From a virus, in IMG/VR virus record IMGVR_UViG_3300044535_002275, positions 62,001-126,000 of that record: a DNA stretch of 64,000 nt. One strand, given 5' to 3'. Position numbers and translations under genes: made by a program. The notes beneath the pieces are model-generated. The model worked only from the letters and a program-made list of their open reading frames with translations, had not been told where the DNA came from and made no database searches. Positions 33,454 through 40,362 of the stretch are shown here, piece after piece. Numbering within the stretch: position 1 is the first letter of the stretch; each line of letters opens with the position of its first letter.

Positions 33454-33494
33454 CCATTAATTATGCAAAATATATCAGGATGGTAAAATAAAAT

Positions 33495-33571
33495 TGGATG
33501 CAGGGGCTGGATTCGAACCAGCGACCTCCAGGTTATGAGCCTAGCGGGATGACCAACTTCCCTACCCTGCG
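33495..33571 (-). tRNA. tRNA-Met(CAT), initiator-like
   Basis: Loop CTCATAA. Position 1 is C and 72 is A, the unpaired C1-A72 that marks bacterial initiator tRNA. Anticodon stem CTAGG/CCTGG has two of the three usual G-C pairs. Encoded CCA. Confidence 0.8.
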
Positions 33572-33790
33572 ATTGATTGTTCAATGGCCACTTGCGTCCC
33601 CGCTAGCCCCATTCTGAGTTGTCTACCCTGTCGATCCATTTATTTTTCTGGACAGGTTGGCTCCTGCCCTACGGTGTTTTCAAGACGCGGCGGTAATGCC
33701 GCCTTGAGGACTGACCGTATGTACCCTGCTGGTATGGCTGCAGCAATCGCCCCCTATACTTACGAGTAGGGATCCCGGGATTCTAAAAGT
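33572..33790 (-). other. Structured spacer between tRNA-Asp and initiator tRNA
   Basis: A 219-base spacer, more GC-rich than its surroundings, with no convincing gene. Leftward it can fold several hairpins: CCCTA...TAGGG near 33765, TCAAGGCGG...CCGCCGCGTCTTGA at about 33680-33708, and GGGCAGG...CCTGTCC near 33655. It may be a small structured RNA or a processed spacer. Confidence 0.4.
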
Positions 33791-33868
33791 TGGCGACTCG
33801 GACGGGATTCGAACCCGTGATCTCTTGCGTGACAGGCAAGCGTATTAGGCCAACTATACTACCGAGCC
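33791..33868 (-). tRNA. tRNA-Asp(GTC)
   Basis: GGCTCGG acceptor, loop CTGTCAC, T-loop TTCGAAT, discriminator G, encoded CCA. A queuosine-type (GUN) anticodon. Confidence 0.93.
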
Positions 33869-33872
33869 AATT

Positions 33873-33956
33873 TGGTGGAGGTGGTAGGGATCGAACCTAC
33901 CTGGCGTTAGCCCACGAATTTACAGTCCGCTGTCCCACCGTTGGAACATCACCTCC
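33873..33956 (-). tRNA. tRNA-Tyr(GTA)
   Basis: GGAGGTG/CACCTCC acceptor, loop CTGTAAA, long variable arm as in bacterial tRNA-Tyr, encoded CCA. Four bases from tRNA-Asp. Confidence 0.93.
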
Positions 33957-33985
33957 AAAAACTTTTGTGTTGCTATTATAGCAAC

Positions 33986-34100
33986 GCCATATTGAAGCAC
34001 ACTGACTTCCACGGGATGACATCAGACGAATCTGCAACTTCCCCTTCAACGACAGTATCAGAGGGTGGAGTCGAACCACCACAGCGTGCTTCAATATGGC
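33986..34100. repeat. 15-bp inverted repeat spanning a tRNA-like segment (element A)
   Basis: Arms GCCATATTGAAGCAC at 33986-34000 and its exact complement at 34086-34100. ACTGAC follows the first arm, as in three other spacer hairpins of the tRNA region (39201, 39400, 42203). Confidence 0.8.
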
Positions 34101-34150
34101 TCCCCAATCTTGTCACAGTTGTGTGCTACTATCAACTGAGCTATTGGAGA
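34053..34150 (-). other. tRNA-like structured element, identity unresolved
   Basis: Leftward: TCTCCAATAGCTCAGTTGAT looks like a tRNA 5' half with D-arm; GTGACAA resembles an anticodon loop (GAC); GGTGGTTCGACTCCACC is a perfect T-arm. But the acceptor halves do not pair and CCA is missing. Instead TCTCCAAT pairs with ATTGGGGA before the T-arm. Either a degenerate or interrupted tRNA, or another structured RNA. Confidence 0.4.
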
Positions 34151-34192
34151 ATAGTTTGTTTTTAAAGAAAACAAATTACTTACTGTAGTACT

Positions 34193-34221
34193 ATTATAAC
34201 AAAAGTTGATTAACGTGTCAA
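34193..34221 (-). promoter_or_regulatory. Sigma70 promoter for the tRNA block 34.15-32.4 kb
   Basis: TTGACA at 34216-34221, 17-base spacer, TATAAT at 34193-34198. Confidence 0.8.
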
Positions 34222-34229
34222 CTGTGTTG

Positions 34230-34652
34230 TTACATGATTTCTTTGTACAAAGAACCGTTGTATTTTCTCAACGCCTGATCAACATCTTGCTTCAGTAAAG
34301 CAACAACCTCGTCGGCAGATGAATAAATTAACCCTGCTTCTTCCAACGCAGATCGACGTAGCAATTCGCTAGCCTGAGTCCATCCCCAGACCGCACTGTC
34401 GGATCCAAATGCCAACTTAGGCCATCTTGTTTCAATCCAGCTCGACAGATGTTTTAATGCTGTTATAGTATTGGCCGGATGACTGCGAGAAATAGCAGAA
34501 AACCAATCGTTACTTAAAAGAGAAGAAAAAAAAGAACCAGGCTCTAGGCCGTGGATCAAATAACGATACATGGGACTGTAATATTCTGGCTCAACCTCCC
34601 ACTCACTAGCACTTTTTGCCAGCAGTAACTTTGAGTGTATTGTTAGGTTCAT
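34230..34652 (-). CDS. Hypothetical protein (140 aa)
   Basis: MNLTIHSKLLLAKSASEWEV; contains PMYRYLIHGLEPGSFFSSLL and an acidic C-terminal helix (SADEVVALLKQDVDQALRKY). No recognised domain. Cotranscribed with tRNA-Glu and tRNA-Gly. Confidence 0.6.
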   Translation of the reverse strand: MNLTIHSKLLLAKSASEWEVEPEYYSPMYRYLIHGLEPGSFFSSLLSNDWFSAISRSHPANTITALKHLSSWIETRWPKLAFGSDSAVWGWTQASELLRRSALEEAGLIYSSADEVVALLKQDVDQALRKYNGSLYKEIM

Positions 34653-34665
34653 GGTATCAAAAATG

Positions 34666-34740
34666 TGGTACTCCGTAGGGGAGTCGAACCCCTCTTGCAG
34701 GAATGAAAATCCTGAGTCCTAACCGATAGACGAACGGAGC
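34666..34740 (-). tRNA. tRNA-Glu(TTC)
   Basis: GCTCCGT/ACGGAGT acceptor, loop TTTTCAT, T-loop TTCGACT, encoded CCA. Confidence 0.92.
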
Positions 34741-34746
34741 ATTAAG

Positions 34747-34820
34747 TGGAGCAGGGTAAGAGAATCGAACTCTCCGCATCAGCTTGGAAGGCTGAGGTAT
34801 TACCACTATACGAACCCTGC
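34747..34820 (-). tRNA. tRNA-Gly(TCC)
   Basis: GCAGGGT/ACCCTGC acceptor, loop CTTCCAA, discriminator T, encoded CCA. Confidence 0.93.
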
Positions 34821-34840
34821 TTGTTAATTACTATACTGCT

Positions 34841-34869
34841 ATTATAACAACGGACTATTTAGTTGTCAA
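34841..34869 (-). promoter_or_regulatory. Sigma70 promoter for tRNA-Gly/Glu
   Basis: TTGACA at 34864-34869, 17-base spacer, TATAAT at 34841-34846. Confidence 0.8.
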
Positions 34870-34911
34870 TGATTTTCGATGCCTGTTGCATTTCTACAAC
34901 TAAATATTTCT

Positions 34912-35730
34912 ATGATAATATTATTTGGATGCAGTTGGGCAAGAAATGCCTGGGCACACACCAGTCAAGAATCTACATATGGTTATAAGCACTGGAGACT
35001 GCCTGATACCTGGGCAATAAATTCTCCCAACTGGTTGAATTCTTTTTTTACCAAAGACACAGTGGTAAATTTTGCTAGATACGCTAATACCAATGATTGG
35101 ATGATTAGAGATCTTTATCACGCTACCAACACTGTATCAAACTTTCCTGATCGAGTGGATTTCTTAGTGTTTCAAACAGATCCCTTGCGCATATTCGCTC
35201 CCAGACAAGACTACAATGATTACAACATTGTTTGGCCTAATTTTGTAGCTTGGGCCGAAAAGAAACAGTTTGATTGGCAAACTCGCTCATTTGATGATAT
35301 GCTGGAAGTCATTTATAGAGATTATTATCAAAACTTAGTAAGTTTTCAAAGTTCCAGTCAGTATATGAATCCCGGAAAAGATATAAATCTTTGGTTAGTA
35401 GGCGGTGTCAGTCGTGTGCATCCGTGTATCAAGGATTTTGATCTTTGTACAATCATCGATAGCTTAACTGGATTTTTTGGATTTGCCAACGACTGTTGCC
35501 TTGAGAATCGTGCTAGTCTTATTAGCCTCACAAAATTTTGGGGAGATAAGCTAACTGATCCGGCAAAAAAACATGCACTTCGGGAAGCATGGAAACACTA
35601 CGATGACTTATTACAACAGAAGGAAGATTTTTGGGTCGAAAATCAGGAACTCTTTGCTGGCCGGCATACAACCGAAAAAGCCATGCAACAAATCGCCAAA
35701 CACATAGAATCTCAAATAGGATTGGGGTGA
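34912..35730 (+). CDS. SGNH-hydrolase-like protein (272 aa)
   Basis: MIILFGCSWARNAWAHT opens with the hydrophobic strand and GCSW serine block typical of phage SGNH-like proteins. LVFQTDPLR would be the Asn/Asp strand position, and a later catalytic Asp-His pair is not obvious. The start at 34912 is preferred because the strand follows at once; a longer frame from 34879 is possible. The 3' end runs eight bases into the convergent tRNA-His gene. Confidence 0.6.
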   Translation: MIILFGCSWARNAWAHTSQESTYGYKHWRLPDTWAINSPNWLNSFFTKDTVVNFARYANTNDWMIRDLYHATNTVSNFPDRVDFLVFQTDPLRIFAPRQDYNDYNIVWPNFVAWAEKKQFDWQTRSFDDMLEVIYRDYYQNLVSFQSSSQYMNPGKDINLWLVGGVSRVHPCIKDFDLCTIIDSLTGFFGFANDCCLENRASLISLTKFWGDKLTDPAKKHALREAWKHYDDLLQQKEDFWVENQELFAGRHTTEKAMQQIAKHIESQIGLG

Positions 35731-35797
35731 CTAACGGGGTTCGAACCCGTGACGACAGATCCACAATCTGTAGTGTTGCCGCTACACTATAGTCACC
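35723..35797 (-). tRNA. tRNA-His(GTG)
   Basis: Loop TTGTGGA. Extra G at -1 opposite C73, the tRNA-His identity pair; acceptor GTGACTA/TAGTCAC; encoded CCA. Confidence 0.93.
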
Positions 35798-35883
35798 ACT
35801 ATAAAACTAACTAACTTTTCTTTAGTTGAAATCTGCAGCTCTAAATCCATAAATACGTGACAACTATTTTTACAGGAGCTGTT

Positions 35884-36336
35884 ATGTCGAATAAAGACTA
35901 CAAAGAAATGAGTGCAAGCGAAAAGAAAAAAGAAGATTGGATGAATTCAAAATGGCGTCCAATGATGGGTTGGATGTACATGGCAGTGTGTATGGCTGAC
36001 TTTGTGCTGTTTCCAGTTCTCTGGAGCCTAGTACAAGCAGCACACGGCGGTAGCGTACAAACACAGTGGAACCCAATTACACTACAAGGCGCAGGCCTGT
36101 TCCACATGGCCATGGGTGCTATTTTGGGTATTGCAGCATTTGGTCGTACACAAGAAAAGATGGCCGGTGCTAACAATGGCGGAATTGCTGCAGCACCTGC
36201 AGCCAGTTCGTTCTCTGCACCACCAGCAACCAGTTTTAGCGCACCTACCCCTACCCCAGCACCTGCCAGTTTCAACAGCGGCGGAATTGCAGCAGGTAAA
36301 GCTCGCCCGGCTGAATTTGAGCATCCGGCAATTTAA
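35884..36336 (+). CDS. Holin (3-TM holin-like)
   Basis: 150 residues from ATG 35884, with AGGAG upstream. SKWRPMMGWMYMAVCMADFV and LWSLVQAAHGG form two membrane segments. ITLQGAGLFHMAMGAILGIAA is the third, ending FGRTQEKM, the signature layout of phage 3TM holins. An Ala/Pro-rich tail follows. It would puncture the inner membrane at lysis time. The endolysin and spanins follow in order. Confidence 0.82.
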   Translation: MSNKDYKEMSASEKKKEDWMNSKWRPMMGWMYMAVCMADFVLFPVLWSLVQAAHGGSVQTQWNPITLQGAGLFHMAMGAILGIAAFGRTQEKMAGANNGGIAAAPAASSFSAPPATSFSAPTPTPAPASFNSGGIAAGKARPAEFEHPAI

Positions 36337-36349
36337 TAAGGAAAACAAA

Positions 36350-36577
36350 ATGAAATTAATATACTCAACTATTTTAGCACTGAGCCTTGTTGCCGGTGTT
36401 CACGCACAAGACACCAAACCTGCTGCGAACAAAGGCGAAAAGAAAGAAGTCTGCACCGACGTCAAAGACAAGGCTGGTGCTGTGGTCAAGAACAAAGACG
36501 GCACGGTCAAACAAACTTGCAAAACCATCACTGTGCGTAAGAAGTACGAAGGTACTGCAGTTCCCGACAAAAAATAA
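36350..36577 (+). CDS. Small exported Lys-rich protein (75 aa)
   Basis: Signal peptide MKLIYSTILALSLVAGVHAQ, then a lysine-rich mature part with two Cys (EVCTDVKDKAGAVVKNKDG, KQTCKTITVRKKYEG). Lies between holin and endolysin in the lysis operon. It may modulate lysis in the periplasm; this is inference. Confidence 0.65.
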   Translation: MKLIYSTILALSLVAGVHAQDTKPAANKGEKKEVCTDVKDKAGAVVKNKDGTVKQTCKTITVRKKYEGTAVPDKK

Positions 36578-36587
36578 GGAGTACTAG

Positions 36588-37442
36588 ATGGCTTTTAATT
36601 TTAATTTTACTCAACAACAACTAGCGCAGTTAATTCCCGGCAACCCTTACGTAGCACAATGGTATTCTGCACTGAACATGATCTTGCCTGACTACGGAAT
36701 TGATACTGTGCCACGTGTAGCAGCGTTTGTTGCTCAATGTGCGCACGAAAGTGCCAACTTCAAGTTCTTGAAAGAAAACTTGAACTACAAGGCCGAAAGC
36801 CTGATGCGAGTCTGGCCCAGTCGTTTCCCTTCGATAGATGTTGCTCGTCAATATGCCATGCAGCCAGAAAAGATTGCCAATAAGGTCTATGGTGGCCGCA
36901 TGGGCAATGGCACAGAAGAAACCGGTGACGGATGGCGTTACGCCGGCAAAGGTCTTATTCAGTTGACTGGCAAGGACAACTACACACGCTTTGCTGAAAG
37001 TATTGACACCCCAGTGGAAGAAATTCCTGAATACCTACAGACATTTGAAGGTGCTGTGCAAAGTGCCTGTTGGTTCTGGGAAGTCAACAATTTAAATCAG
37101 TGGGCCGATGCCGGCGATATACTAACCTTGACCAAACGCATCAACGGTGGTGTCATTGGCCTGGAAGATCGCAAAAAGCACTATGCACATGCTTTGCATG
37201 TGTTGGGTGGCGATTCAGCACACCATGTTGCAGAAAGTTCTGCCGCTGTCAACACTGCTCAAGTTCTACGACGCGGCAGTCGTGGGGACACTGTGGCTGC
37301 CATGCAGATCAAACTGGGATTGAGCGGAGACGGTGACTTTGGTCCAGCAACAGAACGTGCTCTAATGGGTTGGCAGCGTGAAAACGGATTAGAACCCGAC
37401 GGCGTTGCTGGTCCCGCGACACTAGCCAAATTGTTGGCCTAA
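36588..37442 (+). CDS. GH19 endolysin with C-terminal peptidoglycan-binding domain
   Basis: 284 residues. GH19 (chitinase-like lysozyme) catalytic domain at about 1-200: the glutamate in CAHESANFKFLKE, then YGGRMGNGTEETGDGWRYAG and GLIQLTGKDNYTRF. A PG_binding_1 domain lies at about 220-284 (LRRGSRGDTVAAMQIKLGL, FGPATERALMGWQ). Cleaves the cell-wall glycan backbone. No signal peptide, so it depends on the holin. Confidence 0.93.
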   Translation: MAFNFNFTQQQLAQLIPGNPYVAQWYSALNMILPDYGIDTVPRVAAFVAQCAHESANFKFLKENLNYKAESLMRVWPSRFPSIDVARQYAMQPEKIANKVYGGRMGNGTEETGDGWRYAGKGLIQLTGKDNYTRFAESIDTPVEEIPEYLQTFEGAVQSACWFWEVNNLNQWADAGDILTLTKRINGGVIGLEDRKKHYAHALHVLGGDSAHHVAESSAAVNTAQVLRRGSRGDTVAAMQIKLGLSGDGDFGPATERALMGWQRENGLEPDGVAGPATLAKLLA

Positions 37443-37446
37443 CATC

Positions 37447-37887
37447 ATGTGGCAAATCATGTGGATGCTGGGGTTGATACCAGCCTGGCTATGGCACGTA
37501 TTACTGGGAGTTTCCCTGGTGACCATAGCTGCCACATATTTTCTACGCATGATTCCATTCTTTGGCACAAACGCAATTCAGTTGCGTTTTGTTGCTACAC
37601 TGATATTGATTTTTACTGTCTGGATGGAAGGCGGCATAGCCAACGAAGCCAAGTGGCAACAACGTATTCAAGACTTGGAAGCCCGAGTAGCTGCTGCTGA
37701 AAAGCAGGCTGCTGAAACCAATACCAAAATTGAAACAGTTTATGTTGATCGAGTTCAAGTGGTCAAAGAAATACAATATGTAGTTCGCAAAGATATTGAA
37801 CGTGCTGCTACCGAACTGGATGCCAACTGTCGTGTTTCGCCTCGTGCTATTGAACTATTAAATCAAGCCACAGGTGTTAAGAAATGA
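37447..37887 (+). CDS. i-spanin (Rz-like)
   Basis: 146 residues. Two N-terminal hydrophobic segments (LIPAWLWHVLLGVSLVTIAA and a second near residues 45-58). A periplasmic coiled coil follows (IQDLEARVAAAEKQAAETNT). It overlaps the o-spanin start. Spanins join the inner and outer membranes and fuse them in the last step of lysis. Confidence 0.82.
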   Translation: MWQIMWMLGLIPAWLWHVLLGVSLVTIAATYFLRMIPFFGTNAIQLRFVATLILIFTVWMEGGIANEAKWQQRIQDLEARVAAAEKQAAETNTKIETVYVDRVQVVKEIQYVVRKDIERAATELDANCRVSPRAIELLNQATGVKK

Positions 37888-38141
37888 AATTTATTGTCAT
37901 TGCTGTTTTACTAGTATTGACTGGTTGTGTTGCTCCGGTCAAACGAGAATTCCCTGTTATTCCACCCAGCTTGGAAAAGCCCTGTGGTAATTTATTAGAT
38001 GTTCCAACCACTACCCGACTCAGTAAAGTTCTTGAAGTAGTTACCGAAAACTATGCATTATATCGAGAGTGTCAGATCAAAAATGAAACTTGGCTAGATT
38101 GGTATCAAAAACAAAAGAAGATATTTGATAGTGTAAAATAA
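37884..38141 (+). CDS. o-spanin lipoprotein (Rz1-like)
   Basis: 85 residues. Signal sequence MKFIVIAVLLVLTGC with lipobox LTGC, then a proline-containing segment (REFPVIPPSLEKPCG) and a short helix. ATGA overlap with the i-spanin gene. Outer-membrane partner of the i-spanin. Confidence 0.82.
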   Translation: MKFIVIAVLLVLTGCVAPVKREFPVIPPSLEKPCGNLLDVPTTTRLSKVLEVVTENYALYRECQIKNETWLDWYQKQKKIFDSVK

Positions 38142-38142
38142 T

Positions 38143-38218
38143 TGGTGCGCAGTGACGGGCTCGAACCGCCGACATTCTGCGTGTAAAGCAGACACTCTAC
38201 CAACTGAGCTAACCGCGC
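38143..38218 (-). tRNA. tRNA-Val(TAC)
   Basis: GCGCGGT/ACTGCGC acceptor, loop TTTACAC, T-loop TTCGAGC, encoded CCA. Confidence 0.92.
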
Positions 38219-38224
38219 CGTATT

Positions 38225-38308
38225 TGGTGCTCCAGGTCGGACTCGAACCGACACGCCTTTCGGCACTAGTTCCTAAGACTAGCGTGGCTACCATTACACC
38301 ACCGGAGC
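38225..38308 (-). tRNA. tRNA-Leu(TAG)
   Basis: GCTCCGG acceptor, loop CTTAGGA, long variable arm, encoded CCA. Confidence 0.92.
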
Positions 38309-38338
38309 TTTATAAATATAACTCTTAGAGGAATACTT

Positions 38339-38779
38339 ATGAAAAAATTATTACTTGCATTACTATTTGTACCTGCGATTGCTGTATCTCAAACACCAAA
38401 AGAACCTGTGGGCGTCACATACGATGCTCAAATCATCCGCGTCAGCGACGGCGATACCATTGTGATTGCTGCTGCATTTTTGCCACCGCCCTTGAAGCCT
38501 GAGCTAGCTGTGCGTATCTACGGAGTTGACACTCCGGAAAAAGGACACAGAGCACAATGTCCTCAAGAAGCAGCACGAGCCGAACAAGCATCGGCTTGGA
38601 CCAAACAGCTGATTGCCAGCAGCACCAAGCGTCAAGTGATCTTATACAAGTGGGACAAGTTCGGCGGTCGTGTGATCGGCGACATCATCGTCAACGGTCA
38701 AAGTGTGCGTCGCGGACTTATTGCTAATGGTTTTGCCAGAGAATACTACGGCGAAGCAAAAACCAGCTGGTGTAACTAA
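38339..38779 (+). CDS. Exported staphylococcal-nuclease-like (thermonuclease) protein
   Basis: 146 residues with signal peptide MKKLLLALLFVPAIAVSQ. SNase fold: VSDGDTIVI (metal Asp), VRIYGVDTPEKGH (catalytic Arg and Asp), KWDKFGGRVIGDI (second Arg region) and GLIANGFARE. A secreted Ca-dependent nuclease could degrade host DNA in the periplasm or on lysis. AGAGG upstream. Ends with a three-base overlap against the leftward neighbour. Confidence 0.88.
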   Translation: MKKLLLALLFVPAIAVSQTPKEPVGVTYDAQIIRVSDGDTIVIAAAFLPPPLKPELAVRIYGVDTPEKGHRAQCPQEAARAEQASAWTKQLIASSTKRQVILYKWDKFGGRVIGDIIVNGQSVRRGLIANGFAREYYGEAKTSWCN

Positions 38780-39003
38780 TCTCTACGCATCTTCCAAGTG
38801 TAGTTTTCTCCGCTTGGAAGACGTCCATCTTTAACACTGTCAACACCCATGGCACCAACTTGGTTGGCATTTTCTCCAACCATAGCAACATAAGCTCGAC
38901 CTTGAGTGCGTAGACGATTGGCTTGTGTCAAGGCTTCGACCATTTCTGCATAATCTTCGCTGCATGCTGTTCCGTTAGGATCAGTCCAATAAACTTTGTA
39001 CAT
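38776..39003 (-). CDS. Hypothetical protein (75 aa)
   Basis: Start at 39003 (MYKVYWTDPNGTACSEDY) with GAGAAAG upstream; a longer frame would run into tRNA-Phe. Contains ALTQANRLRTQGRAYVAMVG. No family recognised. Confidence 0.6.
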   Translation of the reverse strand: MYKVYWTDPNGTACSEDYAEMVEALTQANRLRTQGRAYVAMVGENANQVGAMGVDSVKDGRLPSGENYTWKMRRD

Positions 39004-39018
39004 TACTTTCTCTTTATC

Positions 39019-39094
39019 TGGTGCCGACCCCCGGTTACGATCCGGATTCTCCAATTCTTCAGACTGGCGTGAGGACCACCTTCACCTGATCGGC
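39019..39094 (-). tRNA. tRNA-Phe(GAA) with unusual T-loop
   Basis: GCCGATC/GGTCGGC acceptor, anticodon arm CCAGT-CTGAAGA-ATTGG, encoded CCA. The T-loop is ATCGTAA: A54 and T58 instead of T54 and A58, shared with tRNA-Lys and tRNA-Asn below. Confidence 0.85.
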
Positions 39095-39102
39095 ATTAAT
39101 AT

Positions 39103-39192
39103 TGGCGGAAGTGGTAGGATTCGAACCCACGGTGCGTTTCCACACTTCAGTTTTCAAGACTGCTGCCTTAAGCCAGACTCAGCCACACTTCC
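39103..39192 (-). tRNA. tRNA-Ser(TGA)
   Basis: GGAAGTG/CACTTCC acceptor, loop CTTGAAA, long variable arm, discriminator G, encoded CCA. Confidence 0.92.
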
Positions 39193-39200
39193 TTTAAGGG

Positions 39201-39314
39201 TGAACAAAGATATCCTCACTGCCACGACCAGATTTCCTTCGGCAGGGGTACGCCACTAGGCGGTTAGTAAAGATAACCCGTGTGCATTTAACACTGCTCG
39301 GATATCTTCGTTCA
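39201..39314. repeat. 15-bp inverted repeat in tRNA spacer (element D)
   Basis: Arms 39201-39215 (TGAACAAAGATATCC) and 39300-39314 (one mismatch). The 84-base interior has its own smaller hairpins and no gene. TCACTGCC follows the first arm, like the ACTGAC of elements A-C. It fills the spacer between the CAT tRNA and tRNA-Ser. Confidence 0.75.
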
Positions 39315-39319
39315 TTGGT

Positions 39320-39395
39320 TGGTGGTGAGAGAGGGACTTGAACCCCCGACCTTGCGAATATGAATCGCCTGCTCTACCAACTAAGCTATATCACC
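39320..39395 (-). tRNA. tRNA with CAT anticodon (elongator Met or Ile2)
   Basis: GGTGATA acceptor, loop TTCATAT. The anticodon arm region GCAGGCGATTCATATTCGC resembles bacterial tRNA-Ile2, whose C34 is changed to lysidine to read AUA. Met elongator is the alternative. Confidence 0.8.
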
Positions 39396-39399
39396 ATAT

Positions 39400-39463
39400 T
39401 GAAACGTACTCTGACAAAATCCGGTAAGATTATGCGTTGATCGATCTACTTGAATACGTTTCA
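39400..39463. repeat. Inverted repeat in tRNA spacer (element C)
   Basis: Arms TGAAACGTA (39400-39408) and TACGTTTCA (39455-39463). CTCTGAC follows the first arm. Lies directly upstream of the CAT tRNA; the rest of the 39396-39560 spacer holds no gene. Confidence 0.65.
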
Positions 39464-39560
39464 CTATAATGACATTGATGAAATGCTTAATAAGAAAGAA
39501 GCATACCTTAATCTTGGTTATAAGTTTCATTTACAGCTGGATCATAAATTATTAGAAAAC

Positions 39561-39636
39561 TGGTAGGGGCACTGGGGTACGATCCCAGAAAGCGACATTA
39601 AAAGTGTCATATGATATCCATTTTCATCATACCCCC
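39561..39636 (-). tRNA. tRNA-Lys(TTT) with unusual T-loop
   Basis: GGGGGTA acceptor, loop CTTTTAA, T-arm CTGGG-ATCGTAC-CCCAG (A54/T58), encoded CCA. Its 5' half overlaps the end of the small gene at 39607-39762. Confidence 0.85.
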
Positions 39637-39762
39637 ACTGTCTTTAATCTTTACTTCTCTACGCAAGGCCTTGTTGCTCTTGCGGTGACTTCCTGCCCCT
39701 GTCTTTTGTAGTACCAGGCAAACGAAGGGGTTACGTTTGGGTACGGTCAGTTTAGACTTCAT
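39607..39762 (-). CDS. Small basic protein (51 aa) overlapping tRNA-Lys
   Basis: MKSKLTVPKRNPFVCLVLQK then KTGAGSHRKSNKALRRE; very basic. AAGGAG nine bases upstream. The stop lies inside the tRNA-Lys gene on the same strand (30-base overlap), so translation and tRNA processing would compete on one transcript. Possibly nucleic-acid binding. Confidence 0.6.
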   Translation of the reverse strand: MKSKLTVPKRNPFVCLVLQKTGAGSHRKSNKALRREVKIKDSGGMMKMDII

Positions 39763-39777
39763 AACTACTCCTTAAAA

Positions 39778-40068
39778 TTATGTTACTTTTTGTTTGTTTT
39801 TAACGGCACTAAGCAATGTTGACGCACGTTTGAGGTCAAAGTTTTTGTGGCGGTACATGTAGGTTTTTTTACGTTCCGCTACTACTAGAGCTTGTGCCAA
39901 CATGTACTTCTCATTAAAATTTAGAGACCGCATCATGGCGTCTTGCATGTCCACGACATCTAGTGCATACTCCAGCCACTTCTCTGTTGCTTTAATGCTG
40001 TCGTAAGTGCTAAAGCCCGCAGACTTGTTGCTGGTGTTGTATTTGTTAATAAAGTTGCGAGCTTGCAT
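39778..40068 (-). CDS. Hypothetical protein (96 aa)
   Basis: Start at 40068 (MQARNFINKYNTSNKSAG), with AGGAG seven bases upstream. Helical, ending in a basic tail (RASTLLSAVKNKQKVT). Unknown family. Behind a strong promoter. Confidence 0.65.
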   Translation of the reverse strand: MQARNFINKYNTSNKSAGFSTYDSIKATEKWLEYALDVVDMQDAMMRSLNFNEKYMLAQALVVAERKKTYMYRHKNFDLKRASTLLSAVKNKQKVT

Positions 40069-40098
40069 AATAAACTCCTTGTTGATTAACAAGCAAGT

Positions 40099-40127
40099 AT
40101 TATAGCACTCAGCGAGTTAGTGGTCAA
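40099..40127 (-). promoter_or_regulatory. Sigma70 promoter
   Basis: TTGACC at 40122-40127, 17-base spacer, TATAAT at 40099-40104. Drives the genes from 40068 through tRNA-Lys. Confidence 0.8.
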
Positions 40128-40156
40128 ATCAACCGTTGCGTAATTACAACAAGATG

Positions 40157-40230
40157 TGGCAGGCCCACAAGGGTTCGAACCTTGACTGACAGAATCAAAA
40201 TCTGTAGTGCTACCATTACACTATGGACCA
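40157..40230 (-). tRNA. tRNA-Gln(TTG)
   Basis: Loop TTTTGAT, stem ACAGA/TCTGT, discriminator G, encoded CCA. Positions 1 and 72 are both T and do not pair, in line with weak 1-72 pairs of tRNA-Gln. Confidence 0.9.
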
Positions 40231-40236
40231 ACAAAA

Positions 40237-40311
40237 TGGCTCCCCAGGGTGGTTACGATCCACCGACCAAATGATTAACAGTCATCTACTCTACCGCTGA
40301 GCTACTGGGGA
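40237..40311 (-). tRNA. tRNA-Asn(GTT) with unusual T-loop
   Basis: TCCCCAG/CTGGGGA acceptor, loop CTGTTAA, T-arm GGTGG-ATCGTAA-CCACC (A54/T58), discriminator G, encoded CCA. Queuosine-type anticodon. Confidence 0.9.
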
Positions 40312-40332
40312 ATAAAACTTTACTATAACTCT

Positions 40333-40361
40333 ATTATAACTAAAACTGCATTACCGGTCAA
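40333..40361 (-). promoter_or_regulatory. Sigma70 promoter for tRNA-Asn/Gln
   Basis: TTGACC at 40356-40361, 17-base spacer, TATAAT at 40333-40338. Confidence 0.8.
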
Positions 40362-40362
40362 C

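Noticed and set aside
33584-33769. A 61-codon plus-strand frame between tRNAs
   Set aside because: No ribosome site, and it lies antisense to the leftward tRNA transcript over predicted hairpins.
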